Source: Inia geoffrensis (taxonomy: Eukaryota > Chordata > Mammalia > Artiodactyla > Iniidae). Taken from it: a DNA stretch of 64,000 nt. The stretch lies in assembly GCA_036417435.1 (NCBI GenBank), contig CM070911.1, positions 7,564,001-7,628,000 on the forward strand, read 5' to 3'. Positions 1 through 13,130 of this stretch are shown piece by piece (within the stretch, counting starts at the first letter, position 1; each line of letters opens with the position of its first letter). The translations under genes and the position numbers were made by a program. Below the pieces are notes generated by a model. The model was not told the DNA's origin. It saw only the letters and a list, made by a program, of their open reading frames with translations, and did no database searches.

Positions 1-100
1 ATTTCCATCAAAAACAAAACTAAGTAGAAACTGACACACCATTGTAGAGCAATTTTAACCCAATAAAGATGTTAAAACAAAACAAAACAAAACAAAACTA
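1..100 (+). repeat. L1 3' end fragment with (AAAAC)n tail
   Basis: It contains the cetartiodactyl L1 terminus (ACACACCATTGTAGAGCAAT then CAATAAAGATGTTAAAAC), followed by an AAAAC simple repeat at about 74-99. It is cut by the left edge. Confidence 0.8.
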
Positions 101-1409
101 AGTCTAATGGGCTGATTATTAATCATGTTTCCCTACTTCCTACTCAGAGAAAAAATCAGACTAACCATAACAAAGTTAAAATTACTGATTTAACTGGTAT
201 TCACTGAAGGTTTTATCCACATTACAGCTTTCCTCAAAGGTCTACCACTAAGTTGCAAAAACAGTGGTTGGCTTAACTAATAAGGAGGGTTTAACCACGT
301 GCACAGCTCTGATGTACCTATAATGATCACAATATTAATTCATGTGTAAAAATTCCTCGCTGTCTTTATTCATAAAATGCTAATCCTTCAACTAATATGT
401 AAAAATATATTAATTTATTCTTAAATTTCAGGCTTTACAACTTGAAGAAAACATCTTTTTTAACAATTGGTGTACTATTACTACTACGTCAAAAGTTTCC
501 AGGTTTCTGTAGTGTCATTATATTGCTATATTCTATACTGCAGTCAAAACTGATTATTGCTTGATTATCTACATTTTTATGCACCAGAAGAGTTTTGTTT
601 CAGAAACTTGGTGAAGACTGTTCTATTTTAAACTTCAGTTATCTGTTAATGGCTTTCCACTTTTTATTTATAAGAATTTCCTAAAGTCACAGGTCAATAA
701 AAGTAGAGAATTGGAAACGGACTCATCAAACTGCTATAAAGGGATACTGTGGGTCCCTCAGAAACTTTAATGACAATCATATCAATCAATTTTAACAGAA
801 ATACTTGGTCCTCCAAAATAGGCAAGAATCTTTATCAGTGTGCTTTGGGAAGGCCTTGACTGAAATGCAGCCGAGTATCTACTTGCTCTAATCCGTTTGG
901 GCAAAAGAACCAATTTTAAGGTACATGAAAATACATGCCATGTGCCCAAACTCATCTGCCTGTATGATTACAATCTACCTTTAAGATGTTAATTACATAT
1001 GCTTAATTTAAAACCTCAAAATCTCATATATTCTGGTAATGGACAAAAATGACTAAGAGTGGGGAAGACAGACAATGAATATTAAGATTCTTAGGGAGTT
1101 GACAGAAGAGGGTACCTCTTCCCCCATTCTTTTGAAAAACCACTGTGCCATATCTTAAAGCTGGGTTAAGGCAGAAATAAGGATTGAGGATTACTGGATG
1201 GATGGTTTTAACAGATCAAGGGTGATTAAAATAACAACAAAGTATTATTAATATCATTAGAGACAAAGAACCAAACTGTACTAATTCAATATAGATGCCA
1301 TAAGTTTTCCCATTTACTTATAATGCTACTTAGTATTTCCTATTTATATGAAAATCACTGATAATATAGCATAGCAATTAAATATGAAATTGTTACCTTG
1401 ACTTTTAAA

Positions 1410-1753
1410 AATAAATTTATTTATTTTTTGGCTGCGTTGGGTCTTCGTTGCTGTTCACAGGCTTTCTCTATTTGCGACGCGCGGGGGCTGCTCTTCGTTG
1501 CGGTGCGCGGGCTTCTCATTGCAGTGGCTTCTCTCTCGTTGCGGAGCACGGGCTCTAGGTGCACGGGCTTCAGTAGTTGTGGCACATGGGCTCAGTAGCT
1601 GTGGCTCGTGGGCACTACAGTGCAGGCTCAGTAGTTGCATCACACGGGCTTAGTTGCCCCACGGCACATGGGAACTTCCCGGACCAGAGATCGAACCCAT
1701 GTCCCCTGCACTGGCAGGCAGATTCTCAACCACGGCACCACCAGGGAAGTCCC
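1410..1753 (-). repeat. CHR-type SINE, long form
   Basis: Read on the minus strand it runs from GGGACTTCCCTGG to a CCAAAAAATAAATAAA tail. The flanking duplication is TTGACTTTTAAA (1398-1409) against TTCACTTTTAAA (1754-1765). Confidence 0.9.
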
Positions 1754-2039
1754 TTCACTTTTAAACTAATGATTTAAAAACAATTTTAAAAACCTTAGTA
1801 ACTAAGAAAATTCTTAATTGCTCCTTTTGGTAGTACTGTATCAACACACAATAAATAACTTCTTTTTTCTTTTTTCACAATAACTTCGAACAAAAATGGG
1901 AAACTTTAACTGTAATATATCCAAGTGTTCTAACATGTATCAGTTAAAGTTTCCCCATTAGAATTTTAACCCACATCTAATCTGAAATCTGTTACTCTCA
2001 CTATAAGGCCATAGCTCTATCTGAAATTACCAGGGCCAG

Positions 2040-2286
2040 GGACTTCCTTTGGTTGTCCAGTGGTTAAGAATCCACCTTCCAGTGCAGGGGATGCGGGTTT
2101 GATCCCTGATCAGAAAACTAAGATCCCGCATGCCATGGGGCAACTAAGCCTAAGCCCCGCAACTACTGAGCCCACACACGCTGGAACCTGGCGCTCCACA
2201 ACTAGAGAGAAGCCTGTGTGCCGCAACGAAAGATCCCGCGGTGCCGCAACTAAGACCCAACGCAGCCAAATAAATAAATAAATATT
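2040..2286 (+). repeat. Diverged CHR-type SINE
   Basis: It begins GGGACTTCCTTTGG and ends in AAATAAATAAATA. Its body is shorter and more diverged than that of the long CHR copies, so it is an older insertion. Confidence 0.85.
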
Positions 2287-3516
2287 AAGAAAAGAAGGAG
2301 AAACTACTGGGGCCCAAAAGCATTTGAAACCTTAGAATCTTCTGCATTTTCAAAAGGTAACACAGTACGTATACTGCTTTTATGTAAAATCTTCAGTGGG
2401 GTCTGCACCAGTGATCCATAATCAAACACATTAATAGTTCTCTGCGGCAAAATCTACACATCTTCATACCAGTGATCTGGATAAATAGACTAGAAAGAGC
2501 CTCATCATTACATGTCAGATTTGAGTCCTAATGAAGCGATTCAGGTTTTGCCACTGATCAGTTATGAAAAAAAAATTCAGGGCTTTTTGGATTTCAGAAT
2601 TGCAGATCAGAGATGATGGGGGTATACTATAATGTAACTATCATTAACCATTATTACGATTAATCATAATTTTTCTAAATGTACAGCCTGTATCTCCAGA
2701 AGGAGAACGGGATTTTGCCAACTAAGATGACCAACTCTGCAATACATAAACTCAAAGGCAAACTTCCTTTTCAAACTTTCCCTCTATTATTAGTTGAACA
2801 GCACTAGTACCAGCATGTATTTTTAAATTCTGACAGCTGGGGTTTATTAATAACCGGTCATAAATAAGCCTAAGAGAGGAGAGACAGCTGGGTGAGCCAA
2901 GGGAGTGGCCACGAATTTAAGCATGTAACTGCATTTGCAACATAATGAGCTGCCTAATTGCGTATCCAAGTTTACATGTATTTGCGTGAGTAATTATGAG
3001 TCATTTAAAGGTACTCTACTTGTAGTGTTTTGTTCTCTCGTTCCTAAAAATCAGATCAGCAAAAGAGCAATTTAGTTTCAACATTTTAAAATATTTATTT
3101 TAAAAAGGAGAAAAATTATTCTCTGCCATGATTTCAGTACATTTCAATTCACTTTTTGAAAAGCAGTTTAGGCACTGAAATAAAATGATAATAAAATAAG
3201 GCCAGGTGATAAAGAAAAAGATCACCTATGCCATTCTGTCCGTATCAGCTGACAAACCAACAGTTAATCTATGCAATGCCCTATGAGTACAAATAAGCAT
3301 GCGATGGAGCACCTATACTCAAGGGTTAGGGGAGACAGGACACCCCAAGCAAACAATTCAATGGCACACTAACTATATATTTTTATCTCCTTTCCCTCCC
3401 ATGCCTACTTAAAATGATAGTAAACCAGTATAAAAGGTATTACCTTCAAGGACAAAAAGAACAAAAGAAGAAAATATAGTGGTTAAAGGATTTAACACAG
3501 TATAAATGTTGGGTAC

Positions 3517-3855
3517 GGGCTTCCGTGGTGGCGCAGTGCTTAAGAATCCGCCTGCTAATGTAGGGGACACGGGTTCGAGCCCTGGTCCGGGAAGATCCCA
3601 CGTGCCGCAGAGCAACTAAGCCCATGCGCCACAGCTACTGAGCCTGCACGCTACAGCTTGTGAGCCACAGCTACTGAGCCCATGTGCCACAACTACTGAA
3701 GCTCATGCTCCACAACGAAAGAAGCCACCGCAATGAGAAGCCCATGCACCACAATGAAGAGTAGCCCCTGCTCGCCGCAACTAGAGAAAGCCCGGGCACA
3801 GCAACGAAGACCCAACGCAGCCAAAAGAAAAAGAAAAAAAAAAAAAAAAAAAAAA
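3517..3855 (+). repeat. CHR-type SINE, long form
   Basis: GGGCTTCCGTGG head, pseudo-tRNA B box GGTTCGAGCC, body with repeated CCACAACTACTGA-type units, and a poly-A tail ending near 3855. A GTTGGGT duplication flanks it. Confidence 0.9.
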
Positions 3856-4324
3856 GTTGGGTGCTTACAGAGGTAAGTATCAAAGAGGAGACTAGATTCT
3901 TTCCTTAGAGTCCTTGAAACCCAGCACTTCCAGGCTCCATGCATCTGGGAAGATGGGCCCAAACAGAGGGGAGATGATGGAGTTGATGAATATCTAAGTC
4001 CCACCACCCCTTAGGAAACCAGGGGATGATTTTTTGGAGAAAGTGAAGGAAAGCTGCTCCATGTGAGTGGATACCTGGCACAGGTGACTTGAGCTGCGGG
4101 GGATGAAATTAGCAAACTAACTGGCAGCCTCCATAGCAGTGTGTGACCCTCAGCTCCTTCCGCAGCTCCCAGAATGCCAGAAGCCAAACACATGCTGCTG
4201 TGCTTCCATTCCTGCCAGCCTAAACCCCTAACAGTCCATGTGAGGAACTGGGGGATTCTCTATAGAAAATGAAAGATCCCCAAAGACAGACTTCCAGATG
4301 TTGATATCTGGGAATCCTCCAATA

Positions 4325-4640
4325 TAGGCACAGACCTCATTTTATTGCACTTTGCAGATATTGTGTTCCTTACAAATTGAAGGTGTGTGGCAACCCTGTG
4401 TTGTCAGATGGATGACGGTTAGCATTTTTTAGCAATAAAGTATTTTTAAATTAAGATATGTACATAGTTTTTTAGACATAATGCGATTGCACACTTAATA
4501 GACTTCAGTATAGTGTAAACATAACTTTTATACGCACTGGGGAACCAAAAAATATGTGACTAACTTTACTGCGACATTTGCTTTATTGTAGTGGTCTGGA
4601 GCCAAACCTGTGATTTCTCCAAAGTATGCCTTTGGTATGC
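4325..4640 (+). mobile_element. Tigger-type (pogo) DNA transposon remnant, non-autonomous
   Basis: The ends are related inverted repeats (AGGCACAGACCTC left, AGTATGCCTTTG right), and the interior matches the Tigger1-like text TTTTTTAGACATAATGCGAT and CAGTATAGTGTAAACATAAC. No transposase frame remains. Confidence 0.75.
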
Positions 4641-4728
4641 CTTTGCTGAAGAGTTAGCATGAAAATTACCAGAAGACAAGACCACGGCATACAAAGAGCT
4701 TCCAATCAGCATTTAGTATTTCATTCTT

Positions 4729-5137
4729 TTTTTGGCTGCATGGGGTCTTCATCGCTGCGCACGGGCTTTCTCTAGTTGCGGCGAGCAGGGGCTACTCTTC
4801 ACTGCGGTGCGCGGGCTTCTCATTGCAGTGGCTTCTCTTGTTGTGGAGCATGGGCTCTAGGTGCACGGGCTTCAGTAGCTGTGGCACGCAGGCTCAGGAG
4901 TTGCGGCATGCGGGCACCCTAGAGCACACGCAGGCTTCAGTAGCTGCTGCGCACGGGCTCCAGGGTGCGTGGGCTTCAGTAGTTGTGGCTCACAGGCTCT
5001 AGAGTGCAGGCTCAGTAGCTGTGGTGCACAGGCTTAGCTGCTCTGCGGCATGAGGGATCTTCCCAGACCAGGGATCAAACCCGAGTCCCCTGCATTGGCA
5101 GGCAGATTCTTAACCACTGCGCCACCAGGTAAGTCCC
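4729..5137 (-). repeat. CHR-type SINE, long form with internal unit expansion
   Basis: Full length on the minus strand. At about 409 bp it is longer than its relatives because the GGCTTCAGTAGTTGTGG-type unit is repeated. The duplication TAGTATTTCATTCTT (4714-4728) matches TAGTGTCTCATTCTT (5138-5152). Confidence 0.88.
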
Positions 5138-5169
5138 TAGTGTCTCATTCTTAAATAAGAATAGATTGC

Positions 5170-5725
5170 CAAAGATCACCATTCATTTATTCAACAAATA
5201 GTTATTGTCAAGCATTTTTCTCTTCACTGTAGATACAGCAGTGAACAAAACAATCAAGAATCTCTACTTTTAAAGAGCTTTCATTCTGGAAAAGGAAACA
5301 ATAAACAAACAAAGGAAAGAGTATAGAGTATGACAGACAGTGATAAGAGCTATGGGGAAAATAAAGCAGTGAAGGGTGATGGAGAACACAGGGGAGGGGG
5401 AGCAGGGGTGGAGAGGGAAGCCCATGTTGAAGTGACAACTGAATACAGACCTAAAGGAGAGGAGAGAATAAACCATGAGAATATCTGGCATATGCAAAGG
5501 TCCTGAGATCAGAATTGCTTGGCATGTTTGGGGATCAGCAAAGAGACCAACCCAGTATGGTGTGAACAGAGGGAGACAGGAAAGGGCTATATCAGGTAGG
5601 GTCTTGCAGGCCACTGCAGGGCTTTACCTTTTCCTTGAGTGAGACGGAAGTCACTGGAGGGTTCTGAGCAGAGGCATGACATGATTTGACTTATGTTTAC
5701 AAGGATCCCTTTAAAAAGGATGCGA
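5170..5725. repeat. Ancient interspersed repeat (L2-like start, family not assigned)
   Basis: It opens like a reversed L2 end (TTCATTTATTCAACAAATAG), then carries text found in many mammalian loci (AGGGTCTTGCAGGCCACTGC; GAGCAGAGGCATGACATGAT). It resumes after the SINE at 5726 and fades near 6060. Confidence 0.5.
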
Positions 5726-5915
5726 GGGCTTCCCTGGTGGCGCAGTGGTTGAGAGTCCGCCTGCCGATGCAGGGGACGCGGGTTCGTGCCCCGGTCTGGG
5801 AAGATCCCACATGCCGCGGAGCGGCTGGGCCCGTGAGCCATGGCCGCTGAGCCTGCGCGTCCGGAGCCTGTGCTCCGCAACGGGAGAGGCCACGACGGTG
5901 AGAGGCCCGCTTACC

Positions 5916-5944
<29 letters not shown>
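5726..5944 (+). repeat. CHR-2-type short SINE (young)
   Basis: Near-consensus head and body with a long poly-A. An exact duplication AAAAAGGATGCGAG is seen on both sides (left part 5715-5726, right part near 5945-5958). Confidence 0.93.
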
Positions 5945-5953
<9 letters not shown>

Positions 5954-6099
5954 GCGAGACTTACTGGTTCCAGGAAAGCTCTGTCATTAGCTGAATTAAG
6001 TCAACTAAGCAGAGACTTTGGTGGCCACACAGAGCAAAGCTATCAGATTTTACAGACTTAATCCAGCAGAGTCTCTAAACAAACAAAACGGCAACAACA

Positions 6100-6785
6100 G
6101 TGAATTCAGGGTGGGGGTCATCTGAGTTCCTTAACTCCCAAATTATATTATCTAAAACATCAGTTTTCAACAAAAAATTACAAGACGTGCAGAGAAAGCA
6201 CGGCCCATATACAGGGGATAAAAAGCAGTCAACAGAACCTATCTTTTGAGGAAGCTCATACTTTAGACTTACCAGACAAAGACTTTAAATCAGCTATTAC
6301 AGATATGCACAAAGAACTAAACAAACAAACCCGTGCCTAAGAACTAATGAAATGTATGAGAACACATGTCTCATGAAATAGAGGATATCAATAAGGAGAG
6401 GGAAATTATAGAAAATGATTGAAATAAAAAATTCACTAGAGGGGCTCAAGAGATATAAATCAGCAGAAGGAAGAATCAGCCAATTTGAAGACAGGTAAGT
6501 TGAGATTATCCAGTTTGAGAAACAGAAAGAAAACTGAACAGAGTCTCAGACACCTGTGGGACATCAAACAGACCAACATACACATAATGGGAGTCCCAGA
6601 AGAAAAGAAACAAAGGGGCAGAAAGAGTATCTGAAGAAATAATGGCCAAAAACCTCAAATTTGGTAAAAACTATTCAACTGCACATCCAAGAAGCTCAAC
6701 TCCAAGTAGGACAAATTCAAAGAGATCCACACCTAGACACATCACTGTCAAACTGTGAAAGGACAAATGTACCTGAAAACAGATA
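6100..6785 (+). repeat. Old L1 fragment (ORF1 / ORF1-upstream region)
   Basis: Characteristic text such as AGAAGGAAGAATCAGCCAAT, GGGAGTCCCAGAAGAAAAGA and GAAATAATGGCCAAAAACCT. Many stops; no intact frame. Confidence 0.75.
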
Positions 6786-7035
6786 TTCATACCACTCCTT
6801 TCCTTTTTTAAACTTTCGAACTTGAGGTATTGTAATGTCATGAAAGCTTCTGGGAAACTGAAGTAACAATGTACTGAAAACTAAACACATCCATCCACTG
6901 GAGATCTACTGACTGTGAGCCTGGCAACATTCAGAACACGCAAGCTTACACCAAATAGTCCTGCTAAATTGAGGAAAAGGGGAAAGAGAATTACTCTCAA
7001 ACCACTGCAATTTAAGAGAGCAAAAATCTTGTTCA

Positions 7036-7239
7036 GGGCTTCACTGGTGGCGCAGTGGTTGAGAGTCCGCCTGCCGATGCAGGGGACACGGGTTCGTGCC
7101 CCAGTCCGGGAAGATCCCACATGCCCCGGAGCGGCTGGGCCCGTGAGCCATGGCCGCTGAGCTTGCGTGTCTGGAGCCTGTGCTCCGCAACGGGAGAGGC
7201 CACAACAGTGAGAGGCCCACGTATCGCAAAAAAAAAAAA
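7036..7239 (+). repeat. CHR-2-type short SINE (young)
   Basis: Complete element with poly-A. The duplication AAAATCTTGTTCA occurs at 7023-7035 and again at about 7241-7253. Confidence 0.93.
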
Positions 7240-9080
7240 AAAAATCTTGTTCAAAACCGTGAAATTCCTTCATAAACCAAATCTCTTAAAGTTCTCTTGT
7301 AAGTATTCAAAGCTGTATTATACTTAACCTAAGTAATTCTAATTTGAGTTAGAATGGAAAGCTTTTCCTGAAAATTACAAACAGTGCATTAAATAGCATG
7401 AAAAAGTCCTCAGCTTCCATCTCCCTTCAATTCTCAAGAAAAAAGAAAACAAATATCTTAATATGGTCCCTGTCTTTTTCAATGTCCACTGTTAGGTAAA
7501 TAGGACAAACACGGCTCTTTCAAGGTCTCCCCTTTATTCCTTCCTGAAGAGCCTGGCTCTGCACCTCTGCTGCAAATCACCATTGGATGTTTATCGTCAT
7601 GTTACACTTGAAATTCCATGCAGTTTTCCCAAGTTCACATCCAGAGTTGACAGTTCCAGTGACTCCAAGCAGTGCGCAAGTCCTCTACTTCCAGCCTTTT
7701 CCTGTCCCAGTTTCCTAACTACACTAAAAATGCTCAACCTTGACAGCTATGTCTGCACATATGCGTACACACAACAGTCCCATGGGTGCTAAAGGCACCA
7801 GGCCAATTTTATCATTTGAGAATGTATTCATCTTTTTGATCACACACCTGGTAATGTGCACTCTCCAAGATCTTGTTTTGTCATTTTATTCCTGCCAAGA
7901 GTTACACAGATGGTTTTAGTGTGCTATCCTGGTTACCACATCAGCAGTTTCCTGGTTCTATCCCACTTCCCCACAGGCAAAGGAATTTATTAATAATTTT
8001 TCGGCATATTCTTAACACTTTCCAATTCTTAAGTCTATGTAAAAACTAAGGGTATCCTAATATTTTAAAATATCTAGGGATGGAAACTTGGCAGAAACAA
8101 AGGAAGAGTAAAATGTTTTTAAATGAAGGTTATACACTTCAACAGTGCTACTCTAGAAGGGTCAAAAAATATTTTGCCACCATTTAGCAGTTAATGTTTA
8201 ACTACAGGGTGCCACACATGTAACTAGGAAATCCTGAAGAATATATTTTAAATTCAAGCAAAAGGAGATTTCCATACATTCCCAAAGAAAGTCAAAGTAG
8301 AGCATTATACTGGCAAAACAAGAGGGTAAAAGAACCCAATTCTGACTCATAATTGAATAAAATGTAACCAACCATAAAGCACTGTAAGTAATTTTCTACA
8401 ACCCAGGTAGAATGTCTATTTCAGGTTTTAAATACATATATATTTCCCACTGTGATGGTAAACAGGATTCATACACATGACAATATTAATGGCCCTATTA
8501 AGATATATGATGTATGTGTGTGCCGGGTTGTGGGAGGGAAGTAGTGCGTATATTGTATTTACGTTTTTTTAGTGAAGTCTTAGGATAGATTTCAAAAATT
8601 TCATGTAAATCTAATCATTTTCAAAAAGAGAAGTGCTTTACAAGGAAAACCATACACATAATCAAATCTTTAAACTCAGAATGAAAGGAAAGCTATATAG
8701 TTTGGTGGGAGGAGTGATGAAAGGGAAAAGATTACCTGCTGCAGCAGGACCAAAAATTGAACTTTGGACTTCATGGCAACCATGGCAAAAGAGATGCATA
8801 ATGAGGTAGAAAGAGATCATTTACTCGATAAAGGAAGCATACTGATATGTCTGAAAAGAGAAACTCTCTTTTGGAACTAAACTCGAGAAGCATTTCATAG
8901 ATCTCCCTCTAAGGAACTCTAACACTGAACAATACTTCTTTAAAAGAGGTTTACAAGAGAAACTTTATATGACTGTTAAACATCAAAGAAACACCATTAA
9001 ACTGTAATTTTTGAAGGCCCAAGTAATGTGATCCAAGCAAGCACCCTGATGACCTAACTTGACTCTGACATAGTTTAGAG

Positions 9081-9280
9081 CTGGGCTGTCCAATACAGTA
9101 GCCACTAGCCACATGTGGCTACTTAGATTAACTAAGATGGAGTAAAATTTAAAATTCAGTTCTTTAGGCACACCAAGCACATTTCAAATGCTTAATAATC
9201 ATACGTGGCTAGTGGCTGCCATGTTGGACAGAGCAGATCTTAGAATATTTCCATCAGAGAAGTTCTACTAAACAGCACTG
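9081..9280 (+). mobile_element. hAT-type MITE with 8-bp target duplication
   Basis: A 200-bp element with palindromic arms: CCACTAGCCACATGTGGCTA near the left, CGTGGCTAGTGGCTGCCATG near the right. It is flanked by an exact GTTTAGAG duplication (9073-9080 and 9281-9288), as hAT elements produce. Confidence 0.8.
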
Positions 9281-9392
9281 GTTTAGAGAACTGAAAAGAA
9301 ATGAGTGGTGAATATCCGTTAATAGGAAACTAGACAAATAAATTATGACATATCTATATAACGAAATATAGTGCAACTATTAAAAAGAATCG

Positions 9393-9562
9393 GGGCTTCC
9401 CTGGTGGCGCAGTGGTTGAGAGTCCGCCTGCCGATGCAGGGGACACGGGTTCGTGCCCTGGTCCGGGAAGATCCCACATGCCGCGGAGTGGCTGGGCCCG
9501 TAAGCCATGGCCGCTGAGCCTGCGCGTCCAGAGCCTGTGCTCCGCAACGAGAGAGGCCACAA
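9393..9562 (+). repeat. CHR-2-type short SINE lacking its 3' tail motif
   Basis: Head and body are near consensus, but after GAGAGGCCAC it passes straight into poly-A and lacks the usual AGTGAGAGGCCCGCGTACCG segment. An AAAAAGAAT duplication flanks it. Confidence 0.9.
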
Positions 9563-9767
9563 AAAAAGAATGGGTTTGCTTTGTATTTACCTGATCTGAT
9601 CAGAACAACATATCGTTAAGTGACAAAAACCCATTTCGAAATTGTATGCATCATGAGACCCCAATTCTGCTAAAATGCAGATGCTAGTGTTTGGGGGCGC
9701 ATGGAGGGAGAGAGAACTGACTTGACTCTGCAAAGAGTATGCACTGTCCTGTTAAGAATGGTAGTGG

Positions 9768-9981
9768 GGGCTTCCCTGGTGGCACAGTGGTTGAGAGTCC
9801 GCCTGCCAATGCAGGGGACGCGGGTTAGTGCCCCGGTCCAGGAGGATCCCGCGTGCCGCGGAGCAGCTGGGTCTGTGAGCCATGGCTGCTGAGCCTGTGC
9901 ATCCGGAGCCTGCGCTCCGCAACGGGAGAGGCCACAACAGTGAGAGGTCCGCGTACCGCCAAAAAAAAAAAAAAAAAAAAA
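9768..9981 (+). repeat. CHR-2-type short SINE
   Basis: Complete with poly-A. The duplication AAGAATGGTAGTGGG (left) matches AAGAACGGTAGTGGG (right, 9982-9996) with one mismatch. Confidence 0.92.
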
Positions 9982-10559
9982 AAGAACGGTAGTGGGAGGG
10001 GCAGTTATGAAGGACTTTTTCTTCCTTGGTTATATATTTTTACAACGTTTGATTTTTTTTTAAATAATAGAGCATTTTTCCTAAAATAATAAACAACATC
10101 TCCAAAGGGACAGAGGCACAGAAACAGAGTTACCAAAAGAGTAACAAGCCCCCTACAACATCAAACTGAAACATCAATTGTTTCAGAGCCTGTAATTCAG
10201 GATTGAGACCCTTAGTGAACATCTGGATTGGTATTTGTGATATCGACTGAGAAGAGACCTTTAAGAAAGACAAAAGATCCTTTTTCTCTCCAGAAAATTC
10301 AAGAACTTAACTCACTCACAACTTTTGATCCTTTCCATAGAGATAAACCAAAAAACCAAAAGATCAAAACTCCCTCCCAGGAAGTAGCTTGCCATTATCT
10401 GAAGCTCTGGAGTTTTAAATCATACACCTGGGAGAGAAAACTTCAAGTCATCTCAACACTTCCAAAACTCAACTGAGCACCTGCTCCACCACCTGTAGCT
10501 TTTACCTTTGTGAACGGCACCATCACTCATTCAGCCCCATCTGCCTCTTAGTCCCCACT

Positions 10560-11215
10560 CCCAACGATCACCAAGCCCTAAGGAGGCATTACCTCCTGAC
10601 CGCCTCTTCCATCTGTCTCCTCCTTCACCAGCCACTGCCACTACCTCAGAGGGTGCTCTCAGGACCCTTCCTGGTCAATTATGATCTGTCCTAGCCCCTG
10701 CTTCCAAAGCCACCCACTCTCTGTAGGCAGAATAATCCTACACCCATATCTGATCGCACTCCCCTGAATAAAACCCTTCAAAGGCATGCCGCTCCACTTT
10801 AAATCAAAAGCAAAAACGCTAACATAGTACAAAGGTTTAGATTTAAGGCCCTTACATCTCTCCAGTTTTATTTATTTCTTGCCCCTCCCTGCCCCTAGAA
10901 AACCTAAGCTCCTCCCAGGCACACAGAACAGATCTGAGGCTCTAGCATCTAGTTTCAACTCCCTGTGTGTAGAAAGATCTCCCTGATTCCACCACCTTTC
11001 TTTCTACCTCTTTGTTGGTTAACTCCTACATGTCCTTCAAGATTCAATTCAAATGTCTGTACTCCCCCTGACTATCCCACCTATGGAAAGATGGCTTCCT
11101 AGCGTGCTCCTACAACTGTAATGTTTGTTCCTTTACAAAACTATAAGCTCCATGGCAACAAATAAAATGTCTTTGATATCCCAGGCCTTAGTGCAGATGC
11201 ATCAAAGATGCCTAC
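10560..11215 (+). repeat. L2 fragment
   Basis: L2-like C/T-rich text: CTGATCGCACTCCCCTGAAT, AATTCAAATGTCTGTACTCC and ACTATAAGCTCCATGGCAAC. Heavily diverged. Confidence 0.65.
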
Positions 11216-11349
11216 TAAGGATTAGTCCAATGACCCTTACTCCCCGCAAAACTCAAACTAGACTAGTCAACACAGACTATCTAGTCTAGCCCACAAAGAC
11301 AAAAAACAAGGGCTGGATTTCCTTCAGTGACCAATATAAAAATAAATGT

Positions 11350-12342
<993 letters not shown>

Positions 12343-12345
<3 letters not shown>

Positions 12346-12365
12346 CTGAATGAATGAATGAATGA
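12343..12365 (+). repeat. (TGAA)n short tandem repeat
   Basis: Tetranucleotide run of about five TGAA units just after the L1 tail. Confidence 0.8.
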
Positions 12366-12732
12366 TACAACCATGGCAAATATGAAAGAAACATAAACAG
12401 ACCTAAACTTCCTTTCAATATGTCTCACTATTATCATTTACACATTATTTGTTTCCAACCAAGAATAATGTTCTGTTCCTCAAGAAGATAAATACACAGC
12501 CTAACTAAAGATTTGTGCCAATGTGCAGATCAATTATTCATTTCCATTTAACAATTTTCAACAACTTCTTTCTACAGCAATTTAAACTGCTAATAATATG
12601 AGTCAATCCCACCACCCCCTCCCAAAAAAGCATGGGGGGAAAGCACATGATACTGAAGCAAGGAGATGGATATATGGGGGCTCTTTATATTTCTCTTTAC
12701 TTTTATGTATATTTGAAATATTTCCAGAAAAA

Positions 12733-12948
12733 TTTTTTTTTTTTTTTTTTTTTTTGCAGTACGCGGGCCTCTCACTGTTGTGGCCTCTCCTGTTGCGGAG
12801 CACAGGCTCTGGACGCGCAGGCCCAGCGGCCATGGCTCACGGGCCCAGCCGCTCCGCGGCATGTGGAATCTTCCCGGACCGGGGCACGAACCCGCGTCCC
12901 CTGCGTCGGCAGGCGGACTCTCAACCACTGCGCCACCAGGGAAGCCCC
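12733..12948 (-). repeat. CHR-2-type short SINE
   Basis: Complete copy on the minus strand with its poly-A as a T run at 12733-12755. The flanks CCAGAAAAATTTTT and CCAGAGTAAATTTTT form an imperfect duplication. Confidence 0.92.
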
Positions 12949-12974
12949 AGAGTAAATTTTTTTTAATGAGTGTC

Positions 12975-13130
12975 AGTAATATTCATTCCTTCAAATTGGC
13001 ACGTATTCAGCAAGAGCCCACGAAGTACCAGACACTGTTCTGGGCACCAGGGACACAGCAAAAAGTAAAACACACAAAAGTCCTGCCCTCAGGGTGCTTA
13101 CAACTGAGCACATGTACATTAGAAGACAAA
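12975..13130 (-). repeat. L2/MIR-class old repeat
   Basis: Reversed old-repeat text: TACCAGACACTGTTCTGGGC, CAGGGACACAGCAAAAAGTA, CTGCCCTCAGGGTGCTTACA. Confidence 0.6.

Larger units (their letters stand above)
9300..10095 (+). repeat. Old L1/HAL1-type 3' end split by two SINEs
   Basis: The pieces 9300-9392, 9570-9767 and 9983-10095 read as one L1-like 3' tail (ACTAGACAAATAAATTATGA ... GAAATTGTATGCATCATGAG ... ATATATTTTTACAACG) once the CHR-2 copies at 9393 and 9768 are removed. Confidence 0.6.

Noticed and set aside
3540..3590. tRNA-like A and B boxes in SINE heads
   Set aside because: They belong to tRNA-derived SINEs; no cloverleaf or CCA-compatible acceptor stem is present, so none is a tRNA gene.
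5745..5990. Recurrent 60-80 residue open frames with the peptide start [10 protein letters not shown] (also at 7055, 9412, 14982, 20780, 25844, 49784 and others)
   Set aside because: They lie in CHR-2 SINEs and end in poly-lysine from the poly-A tail. Many begin at GTG, not ATG. The similarity reflects copies of one SINE, not a gene family.
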